DNA of 64,000 bases from an uncultured Pirellula sp. (lineage in GTDB: Bacteria > Planctomycetota > Planctomycetia > Pirellulales > Pirellulaceae). Positions 17,910-26,865 of the stretch are shown here, one piece after another (position 1 is the stretch's first letter; every line of letters starts with the position of its first letter). The position numbers and the translations under genes are program-made. Under the pieces are notes generated by a model. It was given only the letters and a program-made list of their open reading frames with translations, was not told the DNA's origin and did not search any database. Location: assembly GCA_903858115.1 (NCBI GenBank), contig CAIOHR010000431.1, positions 1 through 64,000 of the forward strand, in the 5' to 3' direction.

Positions 17910-19568
17910 TCACCACTTGACCTCGCGGAGTAAGCCGAGGAGAAATCGCTCGCCACACTTTGGGCATTTCGACTCTTGCAAAAGTTGCGAGTCAGTTCCC
18001 GTGATGCGTTGCTCGCAACCGTTGCATCGAAACCTTGCAGTCTTTGGATCCTCAATCACCTCTTTCCATTCGGTGTCTGACATTCCAGGAAAGGCGATAT
18101 CTTCCGGCTTGATATGCGTTAGCAATTCATGCGTGATGGGAGTCAATGATGCGATTCGAATAGCCATGCGACGAATCGCAAGCTCGAAAGCGTTACGTAC
18201 CGTCCTCCCGTTTCCGAAGTGTTCATCTCTCTTTGCATGCTGAGCGATCAAGCCCCGGAGAGCCAGCAACTCTGCTTCCGCAGGGAGAACATACTGATGC
18301 TCCTTGCAAAGCGAACGATAGATTGCCATCAGTTCGGTCGGCTCATAGTCTGGAAAGTCTAAATTCGCACCGATGCGCGAGGTAAGTCCGGGATTGCTTT
18401 TGAGCATTTCGTCCAACGGTGCAGTGTACCCAGCGAGGATCACGATCAGCCGATCTCGGTGGTCTTCCATTCGCTTGAGAAGCGTCTGCACAGCCTCGCG
18501 CCCGAAGGCATCATCTCCGCTAGAGTCGATGAGGCTATACGCTTCGTCGATGAACAATACTCCGTCGAGCGCTTCTTCGATTTTTTTGTCGCATTTGACT
18601 GCGGTTTGGCCAGCATACTCGGCAACCAAGCCCGACCGATCCGTCTCGACAAGATGCCCTCGTTTTAAAATCCCTATACCACGCAAGATGTGAGCGATAA
18701 TTCTCGCGACCGTCGTTTTGCCGGTACCAGGATTCCCGGTAAAGGTCATGTGAAGTGCGTGCGAGCTTGAAGGCAACCCCATTCGCACCCGCTGCTGTTG
18801 CATCTGAAGAAAGCTGGTGAGTTCATGCACCTTTGTTTTGACGGAACCTAAACCGATCAGTCGGTCGAGAGTTGCCATCGATTCCTCAAGCCCAGGCCCA
18901 CTAGTGTCCGTTTCTGGAACCAACACAGGAGCATTATCATCTTCAGCATTGCGAGAAGCTCTTTGGCTCGACGGATTTTTGTGCGATTGTCTGCCTCTAG
19001 AAGGGACGCTTCGAGGATCCGAATCGTCAGCACCTCGCTGGCCTCCTTCTTCGGCCGGCGAATGAAAGAGAGCTAGCTCAAGAGCATGGGTGATATCCCT
19101 CAGGATTTTTGTCTCGGAAGGTTCAACCAATCCGTCCGCCTTGACAATGATGTTTGCGATATGATTGCCAATGGTAAAGACTTCATCTTGGAAGGTGCGA
19201 AGTGCTTTATAACGAACAAACGGTTGCACCAAAGCTTCCCATTGAAGCTTCGCAGAATCCGTCATCAGTTTGGCCCACGCTTGTCTAAGAGCTTCACCTT
19301 TCAGTTCCTGGCTCCAGAACTCGCTGATAAGATAAGCTCCGAGCGCTTGCTCCTCGGGGCTCCACTCCCCGTCGGCGCGTGTCGCCAACGAATAAATCTT
19401 TAGCACCAACCCTCTGGAAAGCTCTTCCATCCTCAGGGCTGCATGGGAAAGTCCGACACCGTGAACTCTGGCATATTCTGACAACAACTGCCGATCGCGC
19501 GGCGCATAAACAGATTTCAGACGCGCGATCGCAATACACAACTCGTTCAGGGCGGGGCCAGCCAACAT
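17910..19568 (-). CDS. AAA+ ATPase (CbxX/SpoVK type) with TerB-like N-terminus and C-terminal zinc ribbon
   Basis: A 552-residue cytoplasmic protein in three parts. Residues 1-170 hold two TerB-like helical units, each with an acidic ADG...E signature (ATRADGEWSPEEQALG, IIVKADGLVEPSETKIL). After a polar linker comes a CbxX/CfqX/SpoVK-type AAA+ domain: Walker A GNPGTGKTT (278-286), Walker B GVLFIDEAYSL (about 333-343), sensor-like VILAGYTAPLDEML, arginine region NPGLTSRIGANLDFPDY. The last 40 residues form a zinc ribbon (C515, C518, C535, C538). The CbxX family remodels protein complexes such as Rubisco; TerB domains often sit with membrane-stress or phage-sensing systems. The target here is unknown. 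It lies 5 bp after the PqaA-like gene and 20 bp before the exported protein gene. Confidence 0.88.
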   Translation of the reverse strand: MLAGPALNELCIAIARLKSVYAPRDRQLLSEYARVHGVGLSHAALRMEELSRGLVLKIYSLATRADGEWSPEEQALGAYLISEFWSQELKGEALRQAWAKLMTDSAKLQWEALVQPFVRYKALRTFQDEVFTIGNHIANIIVKADGLVEPSETKILRDITHALELALFHSPAEEGGQRGADDSDPRSVPSRGRQSHKNPSSQRASRNAEDDNAPVLVPETDTSGPGLEESMATLDRLIGLGSVKTKVHELTSFLQMQQQRVRMGLPSSSHALHMTFTGNPGTGKTTVARIIAHILRGIGILKRGHLVETDRSGLVAEYAGQTAVKCDKKIEEALDGVLFIDEAYSLIDSSGDDAFGREAVQTLLKRMEDHRDRLIVILAGYTAPLDEMLKSNPGLTSRIGANLDFPDYEPTELMAIYRSLCKEHQYVLPAEAELLALRGLIAQHAKRDEHFGNGRTVRNAFELAIRRMAIRIASLTPITHELLTHIKPEDIAFPGMSDTEWKEVIEDPKTARFRCNGCEQRITGTDSQLLQESKCPKCGERFLLGLLREVKW

Positions 19569-19573
19569 GCTTA

Positions 19574-20974
19574 CTATTTCTGGGTAGAGAGAATCATGTT
19601 TGTCGAGAAGAACGCAGGATACTGTTCGTTCTCAAATTTCCATTCACCGAACCAAGCTTGATAGCCCGTCTCTGGCAATTCAGGTTCGATGGAACAAACA
19701 TTTTCTCCGTCTACTGAAACCGTAGAAGAGGTCCACTCCGAGTTGCGAAAATCCTTTGAGGACGATTTTGCGGTCCAAAGGCTAACTTCTAGCGGTTTTC
19801 GGTTGGTACTCATCTTGAGCGACATCTTTCCATCTTCACATTTGGACGCCCACTTTAGTTCAGGCATCACGAATTGGCCCAACCGGCTGCGTTGCAAGGC
19901 GCTCATGGTTCCCACAAGTCGGACGACATCGTTGATACCGTGCCCTTGGTTGGGTGTGTAAAGGAGATACTTGGGACCTGTGAGGTCGTTCCAGTACAAG
20001 TTACAAGCGTCGACAGGCCAGTATCGATCGTTGGTTCCGAAAATCAGCAACTTGGGCTGTTGGATTCGATCGCGATATCTGTAAGGATCTACGATGTTCA
20101 CAAGTGACTGCCCAGGAGGAGTTTGAAGATACTTTTGTAGCTGCAACGATGTGTAGTCTCCGATCTCCTCGGAGTATTCGCCCCACGAATCCAATTGATG
20201 CTTCATTTGTACGGGCATGTTCAACATGTCGATGACCATTGGTGCCAATGCATCTACGCGAGGATCTACCGCAGAGGTCAACCACGTTGTCCAACCTCGC
20301 TTGCTGGCTCCGGAGACAGTAAACTTGGCGATATCGAGCTTCCACTCTTCGCTACCTACGGTTTGGACCGTATCCATCGCGCGGGCTGCCGCTCGAACCA
20401 TTGGCATCAACAACGGCCAATCGTTTCCTTGTCCCATGATGAATCGTTTAAACGTTTCCGCAATCAGCGCATCTTCGTTCAGGTTGCCTAGCATTGGCTG
20501 AAACGGAACCTGCGACAACACCACGGCGGGGCAATTGGAGGCTTCAGCAATTGCGAGCACCGCTTGCACTTCCGCTCGAGGTTCTGCGTTCTTCGGAGCG
20601 GAGTCTCCCCATTCCTTGGCCCACGCGCCGCCTGTAATAAATAGCAGACCATTTGTCTTGAGCGGCTGTTGCTTGGCTTCAGCCGCAGCTTTGCTTTCGG
20701 CGATCAGTTTGTTGGGGACAGCGATCCAAAGAACATGTTTCCAGGTGACATCCTTCCAAGTTTGAGAAACGAGATGCAAGCGAATCGCAGTCGATTTCCC
20801 AACATTGCGTCGCTCGACGATCTCGTATTTGAAAGAACTGTCTTTATCCGCCACAAACTTCTTAAGGACATCTTCGGCGATTTGCTTTTCTTGGGCCAAA
20901 AGCCAAGGTTGCAGGATGAAGGAAACGAGAATCAGAACACAATAGGAGGCGAGTTTTGGCATAGAAAGTCTCAT
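19574..20974 (-). CDS. PqaA-family (PhoPQ-activated pathogenicity-related) exported alpha/beta hydrolase
   Basis: A 466-residue exported protein of the PqaA family. A signal peptide (MRLSMPKLASYCVLILVSFILQPWLLAQ) precedes an N-terminal beta domain (VSQTWKDVTWKHVLWIAVP), an alpha/beta-hydrolase core with LLFITGGAW, a nucleophile elbow FTVSGASKRGW, an acid-bearing strand LLIFGTNDRYWP and the histidine region TPNQGHGIND. The family was named for a PhoP/PhoQ-controlled Salmonella gene; enzymatic activity is inferred from the fold. An alternative ATG lies at codon 5. It is the first gene of a minus-strand run whose next members are the TerB-AAA+ ATPase (5-bp gap) and an exported helical protein, so the three probably share a transcript. 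Confidence 0.9.
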   Translation of the reverse strand: MRLSMPKLASYCVLILVSFILQPWLLAQEKQIAEDVLKKFVADKDSSFKYEIVERRNVGKSTAIRLHLVSQTWKDVTWKHVLWIAVPNKLIAESKAAAEAKQQPLKTNGLLFITGGAWAKEWGDSAPKNAEPRAEVQAVLAIAEASNCPAVVLSQVPFQPMLGNLNEDALIAETFKRFIMGQGNDWPLLMPMVRAAARAMDTVQTVGSEEWKLDIAKFTVSGASKRGWTTWLTSAVDPRVDALAPMVIDMLNMPVQMKHQLDSWGEYSEEIGDYTSLQLQKYLQTPPGQSLVNIVDPYRYRDRIQQPKLLIFGTNDRYWPVDACNLYWNDLTGPKYLLYTPNQGHGINDVVRLVGTMSALQRSRLGQFVMPELKWASKCEDGKMSLKMSTNRKPLEVSLWTAKSSSKDFRNSEWTSSTVSVDGENVCSIEPELPETGYQAWFGEWKFENEQYPAFFSTNMILSTQK

Positions 20975-21031
20975 GCAAATCCATTTATGAATATTGTTCG
21001 AATTTTGTCGTCGTTGATTTTGTATACCTCG

Positions 21032-21057
21032 AACGACCGATGTCGTTACAGTATAAT
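21032..21057 (+). promoter_or_regulatory. Possible promoter/operator of the yceI-like gene
   Basis: A TATAAT (21052-21057) lies about 90 bp upstream of the YceI start. Just before it is the inverted repeat AACGAC-CGAT-GTCGTT (21032-21047), which occupies the -15 to -35 zone and could be an operator. No good -35 hexamer is visible, consistent with a regulator-dependent or non-consensus promoter. Tentative. Confidence 0.35.
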
Positions 21058-21145
21058 CTTTCCCGTGAAATCATGTGGTGACTAAATGGGTATCGTGCCC
21101 ATTGTTCCCTTTTGAGACAACCCGTTTATGCTTGGAGAGTTCGAT

Positions 21146-21685
21146 ATGCTCAGACGTCTTGCGATTGCTACCACCGCTTTTTTGTTGTTCGCTGCGCCGA
21201 GTTTTGGTCAGGAAGTCAAACTTAACAAGGAAAAGTCCAAGATCGACTTCCTTGGAAAGAAAGCCGATGGAAAGCACGCTGGTGGATTTAAGGATTTCAG
21301 CGCGGACGCTAAAGTCAATTGGGAGTCGCCAGAGAAAAGCACTCTCACAATCGAGATCAAGACCGACAGCCTTTGGTCAGATGATGCGAAGCTAACGGAT
21401 CACCTCAAGAACCCAGACTTTTTCGACGTGAAGAAGTTTGGAACCATCAAATTCGAATCCACCAAGATCGAATCTGGCGAAACCGAAGGCAAGATCACCG
21501 GCAAGCTAACCATGCTGGGCAAGACTGGCGAAATCACCGTACCAACGAAAGTCGAAGTCGCCGATGGGGCATTGATCATCAAAGCAGAATTCAAAGTGAC
21601 TCGTTCCCAATGGGGAATGACTTACGGTATCCCCAAGGTCAACGACGATGTCGAGATCACGGCTACGCTTCATTACGACCGATAA
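21146..21685 (+). CDS. Exported YceI-family lipocalin-like protein
   Basis: A 179-residue YceI-family protein: a signal peptide (MLRRLAIATTAFLLFAAPSFGQ) followed by the beta-barrel that binds long isoprenoid or amide lipids in the periplasm. Family features are KSKIDFLGKK, GKHAGGFKDFSADAKVN, the SLWSDDAKLTDHLKNPDFFDV helix, the KFGTIKFEST strand, and KVTRSQWGMTYG near the C-terminus. ATG 21146 has GGAGAG 7 bases upstream; the in-frame ATG at 21128 would add six residues in front of the signal peptide and lacks such a site. A single gene, with a possible palindromic operator upstream and a stem-loop downstream. Confidence 0.92.
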   Translation: MLRRLAIATTAFLLFAAPSFGQEVKLNKEKSKIDFLGKKADGKHAGGFKDFSADAKVNWESPEKSTLTIEIKTDSLWSDDAKLTDHLKNPDFFDVKKFGTIKFESTKIESGETEGKITGKLTMLGKTGEITVPTKVEVADGALIIKAEFKVTRSQWGMTYGIPKVNDDVEITATLHYDR

Positions 21686-21709
21686 GCTCGATTGAATCCA
21701 TTTTGAGTC

Positions 21710-21736
21710 CTCCACTTCCCATGGGCGGAAGTGGAG
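21710..21736. terminator. Stem-loop after the yceI-like gene
   Basis: CTCCACTTCC and GGAAGTGGAG form a perfect 10-bp stem around the 7-base loop CATGGGC, 25 bases after the stop codon. The following bases (CTTGATTCCC) are not T-rich, so it is at best a weak intrinsic terminator, or a 3'-end stabiliser. Confidence 0.5.
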
Positions 21737-21788
21737 CTTGATTCCCCAAAGAAAATGGACGCTCACAATCCCAATCGGTAGTCCACGC

Positions 21789-23267
21789 ATGCGTCCGATT
21801 CTTCATCGCGATTTTGCCGGTTCGAGTCTTGGTAGATCAACCAATGACAAACCTCTTTTGCTTGCGTTTTTTCATCTCTCCAGATTGAGATTGACTGTGA
21901 ATAACGTGATCTTCGGATTCATTACTTTTCTAACCTTGATGGTTGTAGATGTACAGGCAGACGCAGCCAACCCTTTGAACATTGTGGTCTTGTACGCGGA
22001 CGATTGGCGGCACGACACGTTGAGTTGTGCAGGCCACACGGTCGTGCAGACGCCAAACATCGACAAGCTAGCGAGCCAGGGCGTACGGTTTACCAACAAC
22101 TACGTGACAACGTCCATTTGTGGAGTGAGTAGAGCAACCCTTTTCACCGGCCAGTGGATGTCGCGACACGGAAACCCTGCCTTTCAAGAATTTAAAACTC
22201 CGTGGGACCAAACGTATCCAGGTCTGCTTCGAAACAATGGCTACTACACAGGATTGGTAGGCAAGTGGCACAACGGCAAATTTCCTCAAGATAAATTCGA
22301 CTTCGGCAGATCTTACGGCGGAACCCATTGGATGAAGCAGCCGGAGGGTGGACAGGTTCACGTCACGGCGAAGAACGAAAGGGATGCACTGGAGTTCTTG
22401 CAAACGAAACCCGTAGACAAGCCGTTCGTTCTGAACGTCTCCTTTTTTGCGACACACGCAGAAGATTCCCACCCCAAACAGTATCTTCCGCAACCAGAAA
22501 GTATGTCGCTCTACGCCGACACGTACATTCCAGTTCCTAAAAATTCTAGTGATGAATCGTTTCGAAAGTTGCCACCTTTCATCGCCAACGAAAAGAACGA
22601 AGGCCGAAACCGTTGGCATTGGCGATTCGATACACCTGAAAAGTACCAAGAGTACATGAAGAACTACTATCGACTAGTTACCGAGGTCGATACTGCATGC
22701 GGCCACATTGTGGAAAAACTCCAATCGATGGGCCAATACGAGAACACGGTCATCATCTTTACCACGGACAACGGTTACTTTCACGCCGAACATGGTCTCG
22801 CTGACAAATGGTACCCTTACGAGGAATCGATTCGAGTACCGTTGATCATTCGAGATCCGCGCATGGAGAGTGGACGACGGGGAACATTGAATGAAAAGAT
22901 GACTCTCAATGTGGACCTCGCTCCAACCATCGTCAGTGCCGCAGGCCTAAAAATCCCAGAAGGAATGCAGGGTCAAGATCTGGCTTCTTTGTATCTTTCG
23001 GGAGACGAGTCAAAGGCTGCGAACTGGCGTAAGGAGTTCTTTTACGAACATGCAACGATCAAGAATATCGACTTCATCCCGTCATCTCAGGCATTGGTTC
23101 AACTCGATTGGAAGTACATCTTCTGGCCCGACTACAATGTGGAACAACTTTTTGATTTGAAATCGGACAAAGCCGAAGAAGTGGATTTGGTCCTTTCCTC
23201 CTCGCATCAAAAGAAACTGGCTGAAATGCGGGCACGGTTTGCCACACTCAAAGACGCAGCCAAGTAG
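21789..23267 (+). CDS. Exported sulfatase with a C-x-V-S-R active-site variant
   Basis: Type I sulfatase of about 492 residues, hydrolysing sulfate esters outside the cytoplasm. Family blocks: [14 protein letters not shown] (metal site), [18 protein letters not shown], active-site block [36 protein letters not shown] and VPLIIRDPR. The formylglycine motif is normally C-x-P-x-R; here Val stands in place of Pro (Cys codon 22119-22121, Val codon 22125-22127), a form seen in one sulfatase branch. The start is uncertain: TTG 21738, ATG 21789 or GTG 21897 all keep the hydrophobic signal region ([20 protein letters not shown]). GTG 21897 gives the most compact signal peptide. No dedicated maturation enzyme gene is nearby. 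Confidence 0.88.
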   Translation: MRPILHRDFAGSSLGRSTNDKPLLLAFFHLSRLRLTVNNVIFGFITFLTLMVVDVQADAANPLNIVVLYADDWRHDTLSCAGHTVVQTPNIDKLASQGVRFTNNYVTTSICGVSRATLFTGQWMSRHGNPAFQEFKTPWDQTYPGLLRNNGYYTGLVGKWHNGKFPQDKFDFGRSYGGTHWMKQPEGGQVHVTAKNERDALEFLQTKPVDKPFVLNVSFFATHAEDSHPKQYLPQPESMSLYADTYIPVPKNSSDESFRKLPPFIANEKNEGRNRWHWRFDTPEKYQEYMKNYYRLVTEVDTACGHIVEKLQSMGQYENTVIIFTTDNGYFHAEHGLADKWYPYEESIRVPLIIRDPRMESGRRGTLNEKMTLNVDLAPTIVSAAGLKIPEGMQGQDLASLYLSGDESKAANWRKEFFYEHATIKNIDFIPSSQALVQLDWKYIFWPDYNVEQLFDLKSDKAEEVDLVLSSSHQKKLAEMRARFATLKDAAK

Positions 23268-23278
23268 TCAGCTTCTGA

Positions 23279-23318
23279 ACAGTCGGCAACATAACAGTCG
23301 GCAACATAACAGTCGGCT
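23279..23318. repeat. 15-bp tandem repeat, 2.7 copies
   Basis: AACAGTCGGCAACAT is repeated twice and then partly a third time (AACAGTCGGC), 12 bases after the sulfatase stop codon. Copies are identical and contiguous, so this is a tandem repeat and not a CRISPR array. Confidence 0.92.
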
Positions 23319-23329
23319 CTAAAGCGGAC

Positions 23330-23356
23330 TTGTTCTCGCTGGAATCGGGGTATAAT
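23330..23356 (+). promoter_or_regulatory. Possible promoter of the HerA-like ATPase gene
   Basis: TTGTTC (23330-23335) and TATAAT (23351-23356) are separated by 15 bases, about 100 bp upstream of the ATPase start. The -10 is perfect; the spacer is shorter than the usual 17. Tentative. Confidence 0.35.
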
Positions 23357-23456
23357 TCTCCTCGAGTTGCAGGACTGATTTTCTTTATCGGTGTTATCAC
23401 CGATCTCTTCTGCAGCCATCGATACATCTCGACGAATGCCTGGAGAGTCAACGCTT

Positions 23457-25901
23457 ATGTCAACGGTTGAAGATTACGAGAAGCTTGGAAGCTTTTATTT
23501 GGGGAAAAAGTATGACTTGGCAACCCGAAGCGTTCGCGAAGAGCTCGTCAATTACGAATCGAAAGATCTTGTGACCCACGCGTTGTGCGTTGGGATGACT
23601 GGAAGCGGAAAGACTGGGTTATGTTTGAGTCTGCTGGAAGAAGCGGCGATCGATGGCGTTCCTGTCATTTGCATTGATCCCAAAGGGGATTTGGGAAATC
23701 TACTCCTGGCGTTTCCGGATCTGGCCCCAAGCGATTTTCAGCAATGGATCGAACCTTCAGAAGCGACTCGGCAAGGGAAGCCGCTGGAGACCATCGCAGA
23801 AGAAACCGCCAATCGCTGGAAAAAGGGACTCGCGGATTGGCACCAACCACAAGAACGAGTACGAAAATACAAAGAGTCCGTCGATGTGACGATCTTTACG
23901 CCAGGAAGCAATATTGGCGTCCCCATGACGGTGCTGAAGAGCTTCGACGCCCCGAGCGATGCCGTACTTCAAGATGCCGAAACCTACCGAGAACGAGTTT
24001 CATCGTCTGCTTCCGGTCTGCTAGCCCTACTCGGAATCGATGTCGATCCCTTGACCAGCCGAGAGCATATCCTCATTTCGAACATACTCGATACCGCCTG
24101 GAAGGCTGGGAACAATTTGAGTATCGAGGACCTTATTCGGCAAATACAAACTCCACCTATCAAGAAAATAGGGGTCATCGATATGGAGTCGTTCTATCCG
24201 ACCGCGGAACGTGTCAAACTCTCCATGAGCCTTAACAACCTGCTCGCTTCACCTGCCTTCGCAGGGTGGCTCGAGGGGCAACCGCTCGATATCAAAGAGC
24301 TGTTGTATACCAAAGAGGGCAAGCCGAGACTATCGATCATCTCAATCGCGCACTTGAACGATTCGGAGCGAATGTTCTTCGTCACCATTCTGCTGGGCGA
24401 ACTACTCTCGTGGATGCGCTCTCAACCTGGGACGGGTTCACTTCGAGCTCTGTTCTATATGGATGAAGTGTACGGCTACTTCCCACCTTCTGCGAAGCCA
24501 CCTTCCAAGCCACCGATGTTGACGTTGCTAAAGCAAGCACGCGCGTTCGGGCTAGGAATTGTTTTGGCAACACAGAACCCGATGGACTTGGACTACAAAG
24601 GGCTCTCGAACATGGGCACTTGGTTCCTCGGCCGATTGCAAACACAGAGAGACAAAGACCGAGTCCTCGATGGGCTGGAGGGTGCGTCGATGCAGCAGGG
24701 AACTGCATTCGATCGGAGAGCTATGGAAAAGGCACTCTCGTCGTTGGGCAACCGAGTCTTCCTGATGAATAATGTGCATGATGATGGTCCCACTGTCTTC
24801 CAAACGCGATGGGCTCTCTCCTTCTTGAGAGGTCCGCTTTCGCGTGATCAGATATCGACGCTGATGGCTCCCAAACGATTGGCTGCACCGATGCGTTCCA
24901 TAGCCAACAGTTCATCTAGTTCGGGACTGGCGGCGTCTCCTGGTGCTCGGCCCATCGTTCGGGCCGAAGTTGCTGAGCGATTTCTCGAAGCGACTGTTAT
25001 CCCCGCAACCAAGAGCAAAGTGCTTTATCGTCCTGCGATCCTAGCACAAACAAGCGTGCATTTCGTGAAGTCGACGGGCGGCGTGGATTATTGGAAGGAC
25101 GTACAACTTTTGTCGATGGTAAACGAACCTCTGCCTGACGATGTATGGGAGGAATCCAAACAGATCGGCGATGATGGGATTCAATTGCGATCGCAGCCCG
25201 ACGATGCTTATGGCTTCTCAGAGTTGCCAGCAGAATTGTCCTCGGCCAAGAATTTTGCGGCCTGGGAAAAGACGCTCAAAGAGTATTTGTTTCGACATCT
25301 TCAATGTACCGTTTACACCAGCAAAGCGTTAAAGAGAGGCACGCCTCCTGGTCTCTCGGAAGCCGATGCACGAATCGAATTGGCTCAAGCTGCCAAGGAA
25401 GCGAGAGACGCTGCCGTCGCCAAGCTGCAGTTAAAGTATGCAGAGAAACTCAAGTCGCTCCAGACGAGACTGCAAGCGGCAGAGCAAAAGGTTGCGAAGC
25501 AAAAAGAAGAGGCCAAATCGAAACAAATGGAGGGCTTCTTGAACATCGGAACCTCGATCCTCGGTGCATTACTCGGCAATAAACTAACCAGCAAAACCAA
25601 CGTTGCAAAAGCGGCCACCGCCGTGAAGTCATTCGGTAAAGTCACCTCGAAGCAAGGCGATGTCATGCGTGCCGAAGAGACGCTAGAAGAGCTTATCTCG
25701 GCCAAGAATGAACTTGAAACACAAGCAAAGGAAGAGATCGAGGCCCTCGCAGATCAGTATTCGCCTGAGAATCTAGCATTGGAAGCAGTCGACATTCCTC
25801 TTCGAAAGTCGGATACCAAAGTAAAGCTGATTGCACTGGCATGGGTTCCGTGGCAAGTCAATCCCAACGGAATCGCAACCCCGCTGATTGACCTAGATTG
25901 A
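23457..25901 (+). CDS. HerA/DUF87-like ATPase with C-terminal coiled coil
   Basis: An 814-residue ATPase of the HerA/FtsK-like DUF87 group. ATG 23457 has GGAGAG about 9 bases upstream; the frame is open to 23391 but has no ribosome site there. Walker A is GMTGSGKT (residues 46-53), Walker B-like strands are PVICIDPKGDLGN and ALFYMDEVYGYFPP, followed by GLGIVLATQNPMDLDYKGL (sensor) and TWFLGRLQTQRDKDRVLDGL. The C-terminal third holds a long coiled coil (about 660-720, KLQLKYAEKLKSLQTRLQAA) and a small glycine-containing hydrophobic stretch (FLNIGTSILGALLG). HerA proteins pump DNA or act in repair and defence, usually with NurA or Sir2 partners; no such partner is adjacent. Role unknown. Confidence 0.85.
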   Translation: MSTVEDYEKLGSFYLGKKYDLATRSVREELVNYESKDLVTHALCVGMTGSGKTGLCLSLLEEAAIDGVPVICIDPKGDLGNLLLAFPDLAPSDFQQWIEPSEATRQGKPLETIAEETANRWKKGLADWHQPQERVRKYKESVDVTIFTPGSNIGVPMTVLKSFDAPSDAVLQDAETYRERVSSSASGLLALLGIDVDPLTSREHILISNILDTAWKAGNNLSIEDLIRQIQTPPIKKIGVIDMESFYPTAERVKLSMSLNNLLASPAFAGWLEGQPLDIKELLYTKEGKPRLSIISIAHLNDSERMFFVTILLGELLSWMRSQPGTGSLRALFYMDEVYGYFPPSAKPPSKPPMLTLLKQARAFGLGIVLATQNPMDLDYKGLSNMGTWFLGRLQTQRDKDRVLDGLEGASMQQGTAFDRRAMEKALSSLGNRVFLMNNVHDDGPTVFQTRWALSFLRGPLSRDQISTLMAPKRLAAPMRSIANSSSSSGLAASPGARPIVRAEVAERFLEATVIPATKSKVLYRPAILAQTSVHFVKSTGGVDYWKDVQLLSMVNEPLPDDVWEESKQIGDDGIQLRSQPDDAYGFSELPAELSSAKNFAAWEKTLKEYLFRHLQCTVYTSKALKRGTPPGLSEADARIELAQAAKEARDAAVAKLQLKYAEKLKSLQTRLQAAEQKVAKQKEEAKSKQMEGFLNIGTSILGALLGNKLTSKTNVAKAATAVKSFGKVTSKQGDVMRAEETLEELISAKNELETQAKEEIEALADQYSPENLALEAVDIPLRKSDTKVKLIALAWVPWQVNPNGIATPLIDLD

Positions 25902-25912
25902 CTTGGACAGCG

Positions 25913-25945
25913 AAAAAAACTCGGTATCGCTTACCACGCGAGTTT
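25913..25945 (-). terminator. Minus-strand terminator between convergent genes
   Basis: Read on the minus strand, AAACTCG pairs with CGAGTTT around an inner GTA/TAC pair, and seven T follow. It lies 130 bp beyond the end of the DUF1080 gene and just past the stop of the ATPase gene that converges on it, so it could stop leftward transcription. The stem has a bulge. Confidence 0.45.
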
Positions 25946-25970
25946 CGAACCGCTTTCGCTTTCCAGGCTA

Positions 25971-25998
25971 ATGGGACTGGGAGAGCCGATGGGACTGG
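25971..25998. repeat. Short direct repeat, 18-bp period
   Basis: ATGGGACTGG occurs at 25971-25980 and again at 25989-25998, separated by GAGAGCCG, in the convergent spacer after the HerA-like ATPase gene. Confidence 0.6.
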
Positions 25999-26079
25999 TA
26001 GTGCAGATCCGATTCCGGATCCGTCAGCATTTGAGCACTCCTCGGTTCGGCGGTCTTTAGTTAGACACCTCCTCTTGAC

Positions 26080-26865
26080 CTACTCTGAAAAGTCCGTGTC
26101 CGGTTTGGCTAGGTCCAACTCTTGAATCCAGATATTGCGATAGCGAACATCGTGTCCTTCAGCCTGCAATTTTAGGCCGCCCGGAACATCGGTAATGCCC
26201 CGTCCCTGGTCATTGCCCCCATCCATGCCCGAGTTTGGTCCTCCCCACACTTTGGTGATACTGTGATTCACATGAGCCTTTTTTCCGTTGAAGAACAACG
26301 TCACCAACGGTTGTTCTACCCGCTTACCTTCGTTGAATCGAGCAGCTCGAAACGTGATGTCATAGGCATTCCACTTGCCAAGTCCATTGTACAAGCTGTA
26401 GTCGGTTGCCGCTTCATTGATGATAGCGGCCATGCCATGGCTTGTTTTGTCACCATCCAAAATTTGGATTTCGTAGCGATTTTGAAGATAAACGCCGCTA
26501 TTGCCTTTCGGCTTCATGATCAAGAACTCAACATGCAATCGAAAGTCCTTATAGGCTTTCTTCGTAACGATGTCAGCTGTTCCATATTTGCCACCTACGG
26601 CGGCTGGGTCGTCTGTCATCACCGCCGTTCTTCCCTTGTCCTCAGGATCCTCGACAATCTTCCACTGGATCGGCATTTTGCTTGCGAAACGAGGCCCTTC
26701 CCAATAGATCCAGTTTTTGTCTAGCAGTTCTTTTGTACCGTCCAGGATAACCTCCGCGTTGGGAAGCGGTTTGGCGCCGACGCCAACTTCAGCACTTAAT
26801 GGGGAGAGTGCCCACATGCTCAACAGGGTTGTCAAAACAATCCTTTGAAAGCCTCTAGATCTCAT
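26080..26865 (-). CDS. Exported DUF1080 (3-keto-glycoside hydrolase-type) protein
   Basis: A 262-residue DUF1080 protein with a signal peptide (MRSRGFQRIVLTTLLSMWALSPLSA). The family has a concanavalin-like jelly-roll fold; characterised relatives hydrolyse 3-keto-glycosides. Typical segments are WKIVEDPEDKG, GTADIVTKKAYKDFRLHVEF, the NSGVYLQNRYEIQILD core (catalytic region), KWNAYDITFRAARF, NGKKAHVN and GGLKLQAEGHDVRYRNIWI. The frame extends upstream to 27099, but ATG 26865 has GGAG 10 bases before it and begins the signal peptide, so the longer forms are rejected. A second DUF1080 gene lies at 35323. Family function is from the literature; the substrate here is unknown. Confidence 0.9.
   Translation of the reverse strand: MRSRGFQRIVLTTLLSMWALSPLSAEVGVGAKPLPNAEVILDGTKELLDKNWIYWEGPRFASKMPIQWKIVEDPEDKGRTAVMTDDPAAVGGKYGTADIVTKKAYKDFRLHVEFLIMKPKGNSGVYLQNRYEIQILDGDKTSHGMAAIINEAATDYSLYNGLGKWNAYDITFRAARFNEGKRVEQPLVTLFFNGKKAHVNHSITKVWGGPNSGMDGGNDQGRGITDVPGGLKLQAEGHDVRYRNIWIQELDLAKPDTDFSE

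Noticed and set aside
23279-23318. Possible CRISPR array
   Set aside because: Copies are contiguous and identical with no spacers between them; it is a simple tandem repeat.
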